Shown: positions 1-7,867 of the stretch, in pieces | Numbering within the stretch: position 1 is the stretch's first letter | Layout: each line of letters opens with the position of its first letter | Assembly: GCF_019400985.1 (NCBI RefSeq) | Contig: NZ_WTFF01000002.1 | Span: forward strand, 1-64,000 | Length of the DNA: 64,000 nt | From: Streptomyces bambusae | Lineage (GTDB): Bacteria; Actinomycetota; Actinomycetes; Streptomycetales; Streptomycetaceae | Reading direction: 5' to 3' | Position numbers and translations under genes: made by a program | The notes under the pieces: model-generated | Databases searched by the model: none | Told to the model about the DNA's origin: nothing | Seen by the model: only the letters and a program-made list of their open reading frames with translations

Positions 1-1
1 C

Positions 2-2143
2 CGTAACGCCGCGGCCGCCGCCAACGCCTCGGCCGCCGCCGCCGAAGCGGCCGGCGCGGCGCAGGCCGAGGCCGCAGAAGCCAAGCGCCAGGCGCAGATC
101 GCCAGCACCAACGCCACCATCGCCACCAACGCGGCGGGGACCGCCCAGGCCCTGGCCAACTCGGCCGCGGCTGCGGCCCGTACCGCCCGGGACGCGGCCA
201 ACAGCGCCGCCGGCCACGCGGACAACGCCGCCGCGGCGGCCGAGTGGGCGGCGCAGTACGCCGGCCAGGCCGTGGAGTACGCGAAGAAGTCCACCGAGTT
301 CGCCAACGAGGCGACCAAGGCCGCGAACACCGCCACCGCAGCGGTCGCCAAGGCCGTCGAGGTGGAGAAGGCCGCCCGCGAGGCGGAGTGGCAGCGTCTC
401 GACCAGGACACCCAGCGCGCGATCCAGGAGGTGCGCCTGCTCGCCCAGATCGAGCAGAACGAGCGGGCCGCCTACGCCGAGAAGCGCACCCAGGCCGAGC
501 AGGCCGCCCAGGCCACCAAGGACCTCATCGCCCAGGCCGAGACCGCCCTGAAGGCGGGCAACACCGCCCAGGCGACGGCACTGGGCCGCAAGGCGGCCGT
601 CGCCGTCATGGGTGGCTCCCACGGCACCTGGTCGCACGAGGCCGCCCGGTTCGCGCTGTCCGGCGCCGACTCCGACATCCACGTCTGGATCGACACCGAC
701 CGCCACCTCGCGCAGCGCCAGGACGACCGCGAGACCAGCCTCTACCTCGCACGGACCCTGCCGCCGGACATCGGATACGCCGCGGCCAGGGCCCTGGAGA
801 GCAGCGACCCGGACGCCGCCGGCAAGTTCCTCGACGGCGGACTCGTCCAGGCTTCCGCGATGGAAGCCCGCGTCGCGGTGACGCGCGCCCTGGCCGCCAA
901 CCCGGGCACGGCCGTCACCAAGGCGGCCAACGACGCGCTGAACGCCGGCACCCCGGAGGCCCTGTACCAGTTCCTCACCGTCACTGGCGAGGCGGCCCAG
1001 CGCGAGGACGACGCCGTCGCCACCGCCGCCCTGCTCTCCTCGGACAAGGCCGGCCCCTACACCCGGGCGCACGCCCAGGCGGCGATGGAGGGCCCGACCT
1101 GGATGCGCCGGAACTTCATCGGCTCGGTGCAGTACAAGACGGCCCAGCTCGACGCCGACTCGGCCAGCCACATCGCCGCCGTCCAGGGAGCCATCGCCGC
1201 TGCCGCGAAGATCGCGCAGAAGGCCCAGGAGGACGCCGCCCGCGCCCAGCAGGCGGCGGCCGTCGCCCGCAACGCGGCCACGGAGGCCGTGGAGTGGGCG
1301 AACAAGGCCAAGGACTGGGCGGCGCAGGCCGCGACGTCCGCGCAGCAGGCGAAGACGAACGCCGACGTGGCCGACCGGTCCGCCAAGGACGCGCAGGCCG
1401 CCGCCGACCGGGCGAGCCAGGCGGCGGCCACGGCCCGTACCGCCGCCCGCTCGGCGAACTACTCGGCCAACCGTGCCTTCGAGTCGGCGCGCAGCGCTGC
1501 CGCGTCGGCCAACGCGGCCCAGGCGTCCGCCGCTTCCGCCCACGCGTCGGCCACCCAGGCCGGACAGGACGCCCAGACGGCGGCCCAGGCGGCGAGCCAG
1601 GCCCATCAGATCGCTGCCGAGAAGCACGCGCAGGAGGTGGCCGCGGCGGCCCGGCAGGCAGCTGCGGAGGCCCAGGCGGCGAAGGAGGCCGGCAAGTCCC
1701 CGGCCGACACGCCTGACAACGACACCGTGCAAGGCGGTGGCACCCCCTGGTACAAGGACGTCAAGTGGTGGGCCAACGCCACGAGCTGGCTCAGCACCGG
1801 TCTGGGGTTCGCCAGCGCCCTGGCGGGTCTGGGGGGCCTGCTCTTCCCGCCGGCCGCGATCGTCCTGGAGCCCCTGGCCTTCGGCCTGGGCATCGCCTCC
1901 ATGGCGGTGTCCGGGGTCAGCACGATTCTCACGGGCATCGGCTACGGCTGGAACAGCAGCGAGTTCTGGGCCTCCGCCGGCAGCACCGCCCTGGGGGTCC
2001 TGACCTTCGGCCAGTCCCAGTGGATCGGTTCGCTGTCGAAGGTCGGAGAGAAGGTCGTGGCTCCGGTCGCCACGAAGATCACACAGTTCGGCCACGACCT
2101 GATCTCGCCGGTCACCTCCACCCTGTCCTCGCTCTTCGGCTGA
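2..2143 (+). CDS. ALF-repeat, Ala-rich coiled-coil protein, 3' part (5' end outside window)
   Basis: The frame is open from base 2 to the stop at 2143 (713 codons), so the gene starts to the left of the window. The first ~180 residues and the stretch around 1190-1690 are extremely Ala/Gln/Asp-rich with heptad-like spacing, as in long coiled coils. Between them (about 610-1120) lies a helical repeat region of the ALF type: blocks of about 40 residues with motifs such as AARFALSGADSDI and a conserved xxFL turn. The C-terminus (about 1760-1960) has two or three hydrophobic Gly/Ala-rich segments (GLGFASALAGLGGLLFPPA, then FGLGIASMAVSGVSTILTG) and then a short polar tail. ALF-repeat proteins are large secreted or surface proteins of Streptomyces with no agreed function; some carry toxin or peptidase domains elsewhere. 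No enzymatic domain is visible in the part seen here. Confidence 0.8.
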   Translation, partial: RNAAAAANASAAAAEAAGAAQAEAAEAKRQAQIASTNATIATNAAGTAQALANSAAAAARTARDAANSAAGHADNAAAAAEWAAQYAGQAVEYAKKSTEFANEATKAANTATAAVAKAVEVEKAAREAEWQRLDQDTQRAIQEVRLLAQIEQNERAAYAEKRTQAEQAAQATKDLIAQAETALKAGNTAQATALGRKAAVAVMGGSHGTWSHEAARFALSGADSDIHVWIDTDRHLAQRQDDRETSLYLARTLPPDIGYAAARALESSDPDAAGKFLDGGLVQASAMEARVAVTRALAANPGTAVTKAANDALNAGTPEALYQFLTVTGEAAQREDDAVATAALLSSDKAGPYTRAHAQAAMEGPTWMRRNFIGSVQYKTAQLDADSASHIAAVQGAIAAAAKIAQKAQEDAARAQQAAAVARNAATEAVEWANKAKDWAAQAATSAQQAKTNADVADRSAKDAQAAADRASQAAATARTAARSANYSANRAFESARSAAASANAAQASAASAHASATQAGQDAQTAAQAASQAHQIAAEKHAQEVAAAARQAAAEAQAAKEAGKSPADTPDNDTVQGGGTPWYKDVKWWANATSWLSTGLGFASALAGLGGLLFPPAAIVLEPLAFGLGIASMAVSGVSTILTGIGYGWNSSEFWASAGSTALGVLTFGQSQWIGSLSKVGEKVVAPVATKITQFGHDLISPVTSTLSSLFG

Positions 2144-2263
2144 CGGGCAGACGGTGACGGCAGCCTGAAACGCGTTCGGGCCAGGGGACGACGTACGCTG
2201 TCAGCCCCCTGGCCCGACCCGAAGGGACCCGACATCCTCACCCGCATCCCCCTCGGCTGGCTG

Positions 2264-2629
2264 GTGGCCATAGCCGTGTTCGCCACCTGCGTCCTGTGTC
2301 TCGGCGTCCACCGCTGCCTCGGGATGCGCAGACCGACCGCCGTCGCGGCCGGTCTTTCCGTGGTGTTCCTGCTGGTCATGACGGCAATGGGCGCCGTGGG
2401 AGCCGTACCGTGGAACGCCCGCCAGATGATGGTCATGTACTCCTTCACCTGGGTCGGCTTCACCATCGGCGCCATCCCGTCGGGCAGGCTCCTGCGCGAC
2501 CACCTCCGATCCGGCGGAGAGCACCCGGCACCCCAGGACGGCGGCCGCGTGGTCCCGGTCCGCCATGTGGTCTTCATGTGCGTGACCGTCTCCGCCATGC
2601 TTCTGCCGGCCTTCGTCCTCGCCACCTGA
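2264..2629 (+). CDS. Small four-helix membrane protein, function unknown
   Basis: A 121-residue protein begins at a GTG within a clear coding frame. It has about four hydrophobic segments (near residues 2-17, 27-47, 53-70 and 99-119). There is no signal peptide cleavage motif and no catalytic motif that I can see. It lies 120 nt after the ALF-repeat gene in the same direction, so the two could be co-transcribed. The open frame runs further upstream without another ATG or GTG, so the start is uncertain; there is no strong Shine-Dalgarno sequence. I do not recognise the family. Confidence 0.5.
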   Translation: MAIAVFATCVLCLGVHRCLGMRRPTAVAAGLSVVFLLVMTAMGAVGAVPWNARQMMVMYSFTWVGFTIGAIPSGRLLRDHLRSGGEHPAPQDGGRVVPVRHVVFMCVTVSAMLLPAFVLAT

Positions 2630-2643
2630 TCTTGGCCAGTGCT

Positions 2644-2659
2644 CCGCCCTTCAGGGCGG
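2644..2659. repeat. IS200/IS605-type terminal hairpin
   Basis: CCGCCC-TTCA-GGGCGG forms a 6-bp perfect stem with a tetraloop, followed by GGGTGAAGG. This is the usual look of the subterminal hairpin of IS200/IS605-family elements in actinobacteria. It lies 67 nt beyond the stop of the tnpA stub at 2726, as expected for one end of a decayed copy. Confidence 0.55.
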
Positions 2660-2725
2660 GGGTGAAGGCCATCCTCGGGCCGGAGGCGCGAAGTGCCGGA
2701 GGGCGCTGCGCCTCCGTGGTGACGG

Positions 2726-2805
2726 TCAGAGGGGGCGCTGCTGGTTCTCGATGTACTGCTTGATGACGGTCAAGGGTGCCCCGCCGCATGTCATGAAGGC
2801 CGCCC
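2726..2805 (-). pseudogene. 3' stub of an IS200/IS605 tnpA (Y1 transposase)
   Basis: Reading the minus strand into the stop at 2726, the last about 22 codons give TCGGAPLTVIKQYIENQ followed by QRPL. That is the C-terminal helix typical of small HUH/Y1 transposases (TnpA) of the IS200/IS605 family. The catalytic HUH and tyrosine parts are absent; upstream the frame runs into unrelated DNA (the DUF418 fragment), so only a 3' remnant survives. The adjoining hairpin at 2644-2659 supports an old element copy. Confidence 0.6.
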
Positions 2806-2819
2806 GCCCCGGCCCGGCC

Positions 2820-3170
2820 TCATCGGATGTACTTTGCCGGCTTGGTGGCGGCGTTGAGCAGCGCCTCCAGCGGTCCGCGGTGGAAGGAGCGGGACCAGGC
2901 GGCGGCGAACACGATCGCCCCGAGGATGAGCGTGAGCACGGGAACCCAGGACACCTGGGTGCTTTCACCGGCCGGTATGCCCACCGCGGACTGTACGAGG
3001 AAGTGGCCGACGTAGGCCGTCAGGGACATGGTGCCCACGGCGATGACCGGCTTCGCCGGCCGGCGCAGGCGCGGCAGGCGGTCCATCAGCACCGTCGCGC
3101 CCACGATCACGAGGATGGCGACGCCCACGCTGGCGATGATGTCGAAGGTGGTGCCGCTGTGCCCTGCTGA
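2820..3170 (-). pseudogene. C-terminal fragment of a DUF418 (YeiB-like) membrane protein
   Basis: About 115 codons on the minus strand encode GTTFDIIASVGVAILVIVG, then LRRPAKPVIAVGTMSLTAY and a final GPLEALLNAATKPAKYIR before the stop at 2820. The MSLTAYVGHFLVQ motif and the GPLE...LL ending are typical of the C-terminal DUF418 domain of multi-pass membrane proteins. The N-terminal helices are missing: at about 3165-3170 homology stops and the histidine-kinase fragment begins on the other strand. It looks like a deletion remnant rather than a functional gene. Confidence 0.6.
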
Positions 3171-3979
3171 ACGCGGCCGCGGACACGCTCGCCTGGCCCC
3201 TGTCCCACACGCTCACCGGCGACCGGACCTGGACGCTCGTCCAGTTCGTCTACACGCTGGCCACGGCCGTCGCTCCCGTCCTGTTCGGCCAACTCGTGCA
3301 GGCCAGGCGTGACGTGGCCCGCCAGCTCGTCGAGGTCGAAGAGGCCCGGGAACACGAACGCGTCCTGTACGCCCAGACCGTCCTCGCCCGTGAACGGGCC
3401 CAGCTGGCCCGCGAGATGCACGACGTCGTCTCCCACCAGGTCAGCCTCATCGCCGTCCAGGCCGGAGCCCTCCAGGTCGCCGCCAAGGACCCCGACGCCC
3501 GCGAGGCCGCCCGCACCCTCAGCGCGAACACCCTCGACGAACTCCGCCACATGGTCACCCTGCTGCGCGCCTCCGGCGGCAAGGCAACCGAACTCACCCC
3601 CCAGCCCACCCTCGCCGACCTCCAGCAGCTCATCGCCAACAGCGGCATCGAGACCACCCTGACCGGCGAGCTCCCTCCCGGCATCAGCACCACCGCCCAG
3701 CGCACCGTCTACCGCACGGTCCAAGAAGCCCTCACCAACGTGCGCAAGCACGCCCCCGGCGCCCGCGCCGACGTACGCCTGTGGCACGACGCGCACCACT
3801 TGGGCGTCACCGTCACCAACGCCGCCCCCACCAGGCCGACCGTCGCCCTGCCCAGCGCCCGGCACGGCCTCATCGGCCTCAAGGAACGCGCCGAACTGCT
3901 CGACGGTACCCTCACCGCCGAACCCACCCCACAGAGCGGATACAGGATCGAACTACGAGCCCCCACCCGGCCCGCCTGA
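3161..3979 (+). pseudogene. NarL-class sensor histidine kinase, N-terminally truncated
   Basis: The frame encodes one remaining transmembrane helix (VQFVYTLATAVAPVLFGQLV), then a HisKA_3 dimerisation box with phospho-acceptor His (ARERAQLAREMHDVVSHQVS), and a C-terminal HATPase with RTVYRTVQEALTNVRKHAPG and HGLIGLKERAELLDGTL. The usual four or more sensor helices are absent, and the frame runs without a start codon straight into the DUF418 remnant at about 3165. A GTG at 3296 could still give a soluble 227-residue kinase core. No response-regulator gene follows, although these kinases are normally paired with one. I therefore treat it as a remnant, though translation of the soluble core cannot be excluded. 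Confidence 0.65.
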
Positions 3980-4057
3980 ACACAACCCACCCGGCCCGCC
4001 TGAACACAACCCACTCGACCGGGACCTCGGCGGCGTCGACCTGCTACGGGCATGGCC

Positions 4058-4855
4058 TCATCGCGGCGGGGTGAAGCCGCCCCAGACCGAGAGGGCGCCG
4101 CGCGGACCGGTTGCGTCGACGCGGTACCCGTCGTGCTTGGCCTCGCGCGCGCCGGCGGCGTGGTTGTACTGGCCGGCGAAGACGTGCTGTCCGGCCGGGA
4201 CCGTACGGCCCGGCTTGAGGATCCAGCGGTAGACCAGGGCTCCGCCTTCATGCTGCACGGTGACGGTGAAGTCGTCGGCGGGCAGCGTCCTCCAGCTGCC
4301 GGTGCTCTGCACTCCCCCCGTCTGCGTGATGCGCAGTTCCACGGTGAGTGCGGTGAGCGGCTGAGTGGTCCTGAGGGTGATGTTGCTCTGCGCCCAGTAG
4401 GTGTTGCTGCCCGCGTCCAAGGAGCCGGCCGACCACAGAGGCCCGTCCTGGACGTGCGCGCTGCCGGGCCGGGCCGGGCCCGTGCCCCCTGACGCCTCCG
4501 GGCTGGGGCTCGTCGAGGACGAGCGGTCCGGCGCGGTCGGGCCGCCGGTGGTGGGCGCCGACGGCGTCGGGTCGGGAGTCCCGGGCGCGGACGGCGCGGC
4601 AGGCGTGGCCGGGACGTCCGGCCGGGCCGGCGGGGACTGGACGATGGCGGCGACGGCGAAACCACCGCCCGCCAGGATGCCGGCCGCGGCGAGGGAGGCG
4701 AGCGCCACCCTGGGCCAGGGCCTCGCGCCGGACGGCTCGCGGTGGCGGTCGGGGGCGCCGGACATGCCGCGTTCCACGCGTGCCAGGATCCGGGCGCGGT
4801 CGGGCTGGTGGGCCTCGGCGGCTGTGCGCAGCCGCTCGGTGAGCTCCTCGTTCAA
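4058..4855 (-). CDS. Membrane-anchored partner of the ECF sigma factor (anti-sigma-like)
   Basis: A 265-residue protein starts at TTG 4855, whose bases overlap the TGA of the sigma gene (TTGA), so translation is coupled. The first about 45 residues are charged and helical (NEELTERLRTAAEAHQPDR), as in cytoplasmic parts of anti-sigma factors. One transmembrane segment follows (ALASLAAAGILAGGGFAVAA), then a Pro/Thr/Ser-rich spacer and an extracellular beta-rich domain of about 130 residues. No zinc-binding anti-sigma motif is visible. This arrangement is common downstream of SigE-family ECF genes in Streptomyces. The anti-sigma role is inferred from position and topology only. Confidence 0.65.
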   Translation of the reverse strand: MNEELTERLRTAAEAHQPDRARILARVERGMSGAPDRHREPSGARPWPRVALASLAAAGILAGGGFAVAAIVQSPPARPDVPATPAAPSAPGTPDPTPSAPTTGGPTAPDRSSSTSPSPEASGGTGPARPGSAHVQDGPLWSAGSLDAGSNTYWAQSNITLRTTQPLTALTVELRITQTGGVQSTGSWRTLPADDFTVTVQHEGGALVYRWILKPGRTVPAGQHVFAGQYNHAAGAREAKHDGYRVDATGPRGALSVWGGFTPPR

Positions 4856-5424
4856 CGGTTCCTCCTCCCCGCCAGCAGTTCCCCGGCCGCTCCTGTGCTG
4901 CCCAGCGTCCGTTCCAGTTCGGCCATCCCCTTCGAGGTCTGGCTCTTCACCGTACCGACCGATATTCCGAGCGCCAGAGCGGTGTCCTTCTCCGACAGGT
5001 CGAAGGCGTGCCGCAGGACCACGCATGCCCGCTTCCGGAACGGCAACCGGGCGAGAGCCGTACGCACGTCCACAACGGCGGCCACGTCGGGACCGTCCGA
5101 CGGATCCGCACCGCGCGACCAGAACAGGGCGATCCGGCGGCGCTCGCGAACCGCGCTGCGGATCCGTGACCGTGCCAGGTTGGCGACCACGCCGCGGGCG
5201 TAGGCGAGGGGGTGCTCGGCCTGGCGCAACCGGTCCCAGCGCTGCCACAGTGCGATCAGGGCGTCCGCGGCCAGATCGTCGGCACCGTCCGTCTCGCCCG
5301 TCAGGAGATGGGCGAACCGGGCGAGTTCGGCGTAGTGGCGTTCGAAGAAGTCGTGGAACTCCGCGGACGTGTCATCGAGGACCACGCTTTCGGTCGCCCC
5401 TTCCGCAAATGTGTGCGTTAACAT
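4852..5424 (-). CDS. SigE-family (SigE70-type) ECF RNA polymerase sigma factor
   Basis: A 190-residue protein. Region 2 covers about residues 22-90 (FFERHYAELARFAHLLTG, then AADALIALWQRWDRLRQAEH and YARGVVANLARSRIRS). Region 4 with its helix-turn-helix covers about 120-175 (LARLPFRKRACVVLRHAF, ALALGISVGTVKSQTSKGM). There is no C-terminal extension. The gene starts 28 nt after the expansin stop and overlaps the downstream membrane protein by 4 nt, so expansin, sigma factor and partner appear to form one minus-strand transcript. Its targets are unknown; envelope or hyphal-surface control is a reasonable guess given the company. Confidence 0.85.
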   Translation of the reverse strand: MLTHTFAEGATESVVLDDTSAEFHDFFERHYAELARFAHLLTGETDGADDLAADALIALWQRWDRLRQAEHPLAYARGVVANLARSRIRSAVRERRRIALFWSRGADPSDGPDVAAVVDVRTALARLPFRKRACVVLRHAFDLSEKDTALALGISVGTVKSQTSKGMAELERTLGSTGAAGELLAGRRNR

Positions 5425-5452
5425 CCAGCCGGCAGCGTATCAGGGTGCGGTT

Positions 5453-6409
5453 TCAGTGCGGGGCGAACTGGACCCGGGTCGGTTGTGCGACGTTCGGCAG
5501 CAGCGCGGTCCCGTCGACCGTCAGCTGTTCTCCGTAGATGTCGGTGATCCTCATCGTGCTGCCGCACCCGCTGCCGTCGGCGGAGAGGAAGTAGTTGTAG
5601 TCGGTACGGGGCAGTCTTTGCCAGCCCTTGGTGGTGCGTACCTCCAGCCGTGCGACCGGATTCCGGTGGTCGATCACCTGGATGCCGCACCAGTGGGGGC
5701 TGGAGCCGGTCTTGTACCGGATGGAGAGCGTGCCGGACGTGTGGGGGCTCAGCAGGCTCCAGGTGATCGGGATACGGCCGAGCTCGGGATCGGCCAGTTT
5801 CGCGAAGGCCTGTTCGCTGAGGTCGAGTTGTCCGGGTGCGCAGGGCAGTGGGCATTCGTTGGTGATCCGGACGGTGATCGAGGCGCCGCTCGCGGCGCGT
5901 ACGCGTACGTACGCGCCGCACGCCCTGGACGACTCGTAGTCGGTGGTGTTCATCGCCGCGATCATGAGGTCGTCGCTCGGGCCGAACAGACAGGCGCCGT
6001 TGCCGTCACCGGCGGCGTAGGCGGTGGCGACGCCCTTGTAGGTGGTCCCAGGCTGGATGCGTCCTGCCGACGGTGCCGGGGTGGACGACGCCGGTGGGGT
6101 TTCCTTCGCCGCAGGCCGTGACGTCGCCGCGGTGGTCGCCCCGACGGCCGCCGTCGGGGTTGCCGTGGCATGCGCGCCGTCCGCCGGGGGCGCGGGGGCC
6201 GTCAGGGCCGAGGGCGTGGCTCCCGCCAGGGTGGCGGCGGGGGCGGCCATGCCGGCCCCGGCCCGGGCCTCGGCCTCCTCCTCGGGGCCGGGGAGCATGG
6301 TCGTCACCAGGCAGAAGAGGGCGCCGGCGGCGGTCAGCATCACCGCCGTTCCCCTCATCAGCCTGTGTCTACGCCTGCGCTGCCGCGCGGCCTGCCGTGC
6401 AGTCTGCAT
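5453..6409 (-). CDS. Bacterial expansin (RlpA-like double-psi barrel plus CBM63-type domain), secreted
   Basis: A 318-residue protein with an Arg-rich N-terminus and one hydrophobic signal/anchor helix (AVMLTAAGALFCLVTTMLPG). A long Ala/Pro/Thr linker (about 45-115) follows. The expansin D1 barrel is next: GVATAYAAGDGNGACLFGP, then AAMNTTDYESSRACGAYVRV, ITNECPLPCAPGQLDLSEQA and PITWSLL. The Asp in the QLDLS motif corresponds to the conserved acidic residue of D1. The C-terminal part (HWCGIQVIDHRNPVARLEV ... YNYFLSADGSGC) matches the polysaccharide-binding D2. Expansins loosen cellulose networks without hydrolysis, which fits the cellulolytic surroundings. Being directly upstream of an ECF sigma gene is unusual. 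Confidence 0.8.
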   Translation of the reverse strand: MQTARQAARQRRRRHRLMRGTAVMLTAAGALFCLVTTMLPGPEEEAEARAGAGMAAPAATLAGATPSALTAPAPPADGAHATATPTAAVGATTAATSRPAAKETPPASSTPAPSAGRIQPGTTYKGVATAYAAGDGNGACLFGPSDDLMIAAMNTTDYESSRACGAYVRVRAASGASITVRITNECPLPCAPGQLDLSEQAFAKLADPELGRIPITWSLLSPHTSGTLSIRYKTGSSPHWCGIQVIDHRNPVARLEVRTTKGWQRLPRTDYNYFLSADGSGCGSTMRITDIYGEQLTVDGTALLPNVAQPTRVQFAPH

Positions 6410-6473
6410 GTCCGTCCGTTCGAAGATTCGAGTCGAGGTGCACTGCCTGGTCGCCGCAGGATGCGAAAAGGTT

Positions 6474-6550
6474 GCCGACGGAAGCCGACGGAAGCCGACG
6501 GAAGCCGACGGAAGCCGACGGAAGCCGACGGAAGCCGACGGAAGCCGGCG
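6474..6550. repeat. 10-bp tandem repeat array
   Basis: Six perfect head-to-tail copies of GAAGCCGACG occupy 6481-6540, with a partial copy before them (from 6474) and one copy with a single mismatch after (6541-6550). The array sits between the divergent-facing ends of the mmsB 3' side and the expansin 5' side, upstream of the expansin gene. It has no spacer structure and is too short-period to be CRISPR. Copy number probably varies between strains. Confidence 0.95.
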
Positions 6551-6628
6551 GGCGCGTGCGGTTCCGCGGGGCTGGACTCGATGTTCGCGCGGGCGGCTGA
6601 TCCAGGCCGCCGCTCAGGAGGGGCGAGG

Positions 6629-7864
6629 TCAGGCTCCGGCCTTGCGCTTGTTGTAGACGTCGAAGCCGACGGCCGCCAGCAGTACCAGGCCCTTGATCAC
6701 CTGCTGGTAGTCGGTACCCACGCCGACCAGCGACATGCCGTTGTTCAGCACGCCCAGCACCAGACCGCCGGTGAGCGCACCGAGGACGGTGCCCACACCG
6801 CCGCTCGCGGAGGCGCCGCCGATGAACGCGGCGGCGATCGCCTCCAGCTCGAAGTTGATGCCGGCCTGCGGCGTACCGGCGTTGAGCCGCGCGGCGAAGA
6901 CCAGCCCGGCCAGGGCCGCCAGGACGCCCATGTTCACGAAGGCGAGGAAGACGACCCGCTTGCTCTTCACCCCGGACAGCCGCGCCGCCGCCTCGTTGCC
7001 GCCGATGGCGTAGGTGTGCCGGCCGAGGATCGAGTTGCGCATCACGTATCCGAAGCCGACCAGCAGGACGCCGAGGATCAGCAGGACGATCGGCACCCCG
7101 TGGTAGCTGGCCAGCAGCAGGGTGAAGGCCACCACGGACGCGGTGATCGCGCCGAGCTTCACCAGGAACAGCCCGGCCGGGAGCGGTTCCAGTCCGTACG
7201 AGGCGGCCCGCCGCCGTCCGCGCACCTCCTGCAGGATCGCTACGGCCAGCACCGACAGGCCCAGCAGCAGCGTGAGGTTGTGGTAGTCGGTGTGCGGGCC
7301 GACCGCGGGGAGGAAGCCGCTGCTGATGTTCTGGAAGCCCTTGGGGAACGGCGCCACCGACTGGCCCTGCAGGAGGATCTGGGTCCCACCCCGGAACAGC
7401 AGCATGCCGGCCAGCGTGACGATGAACGAGGGGATCCCGAGATAGGCGATCCAGAACCCCTGCCAGGCTCCGGCGAGAGCCCCGATCAGCAGCGCGGCCA
7501 CCAGCGCCACGGGCCACGGCATCCTGTGCTCGACCATCATCACCGCCGCGGCCGCCCCGACGAAGGCGGCGAGCGACCCGACCGACAGGTCGATGTGCCC
7601 GGCGATGATGACGATCATCATGCCGATGGCCAGGATGAGGATGTAGCCGTTCTGCTGGATCAGATTGGTGATGTTGAGCGGCTGGAGCAGGATGCCGTCC
7701 GTCCAGAACTGGAACAGCAGGACGATCAGCGCCAGCGCGACCAGCATCCCGTACTGGCGCAGGTTGCCGCGCAGCGCCCGGGCCAGTACGGCACCGGCCG
7801 ACGATCGTCGGGCGGTTTCCGGGGTGCTGGGCGCGGTCTTGGGGGTGGTCTCGATCTGGGCCAT
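6629..7864 (-). CDS. mmsB: Monosaccharide ABC transporter permease (MmsB/GguB-like)
   Basis: A 411-residue integral membrane protein of the BPD_transp_2 family with about ten hydrophobic segments. The family signature of carbohydrate-uptake (CUT2) permeases is clear: GHIDLSVGSLAAFVGA in the N-terminal half, YLGIPSFIVTLAGMLLFRGG, and NEAAARLSGVKSKRVVFLAF on the cytoplasmic loop, followed by GGASASGGVGTVLGALTGG. Its length and the long central insertion (REVRGRRRAASYGLEPLPAG region) match GguB/MmsB rather than RbsC. It starts 3 nt after the ATPase gene ends, so the three importer genes form an operon. Likely substrates by family are D-xylose, L-arabinose, galactose or glucose. Confidence 0.85.
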   Translation of the reverse strand: MAQIETTPKTAPSTPETARRSSAGAVLARALRGNLRQYGMLVALALIVLLFQFWTDGILLQPLNITNLIQQNGYILILAIGMMIVIIAGHIDLSVGSLAAFVGAAAAVMMVEHRMPWPVALVAALLIGALAGAWQGFWIAYLGIPSFIVTLAGMLLFRGGTQILLQGQSVAPFPKGFQNISSGFLPAVGPHTDYHNLTLLLGLSVLAVAILQEVRGRRRAASYGLEPLPAGLFLVKLGAITASVVAFTLLLASYHGVPIVLLILGVLLVGFGYVMRNSILGRHTYAIGGNEAAARLSGVKSKRVVFLAFVNMGVLAALAGLVFAARLNAGTPQAGINFELEAIAAAFIGGASASGGVGTVLGALTGGLVLGVLNNGMSLVGVGTDYQQVIKGLVLLAAVGFDVYNKRKAGA

Positions 7865-7867
7865 GCC

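Noticed and set aside
4852-5248. N-terminal extension of the anti-sigma-like protein into the sigma gene
   Set aside because: The extended part is a shifted reading of the sigma-factor gene; the TTG at 4855 with coupled TTGA overlap explains the start.
5411-5424. GTGTGCGTTAACAT at the sigma start codon as an ara-type operator
   Set aside because: It lacks two bases of the TGTGAGCGTTAACA spacing and is fully explained by codons for MLTHT.
6474-6550. CRISPR array
   Set aside because: The repeats are 10 bp, head to tail with no spacers, and no cas gene is near.
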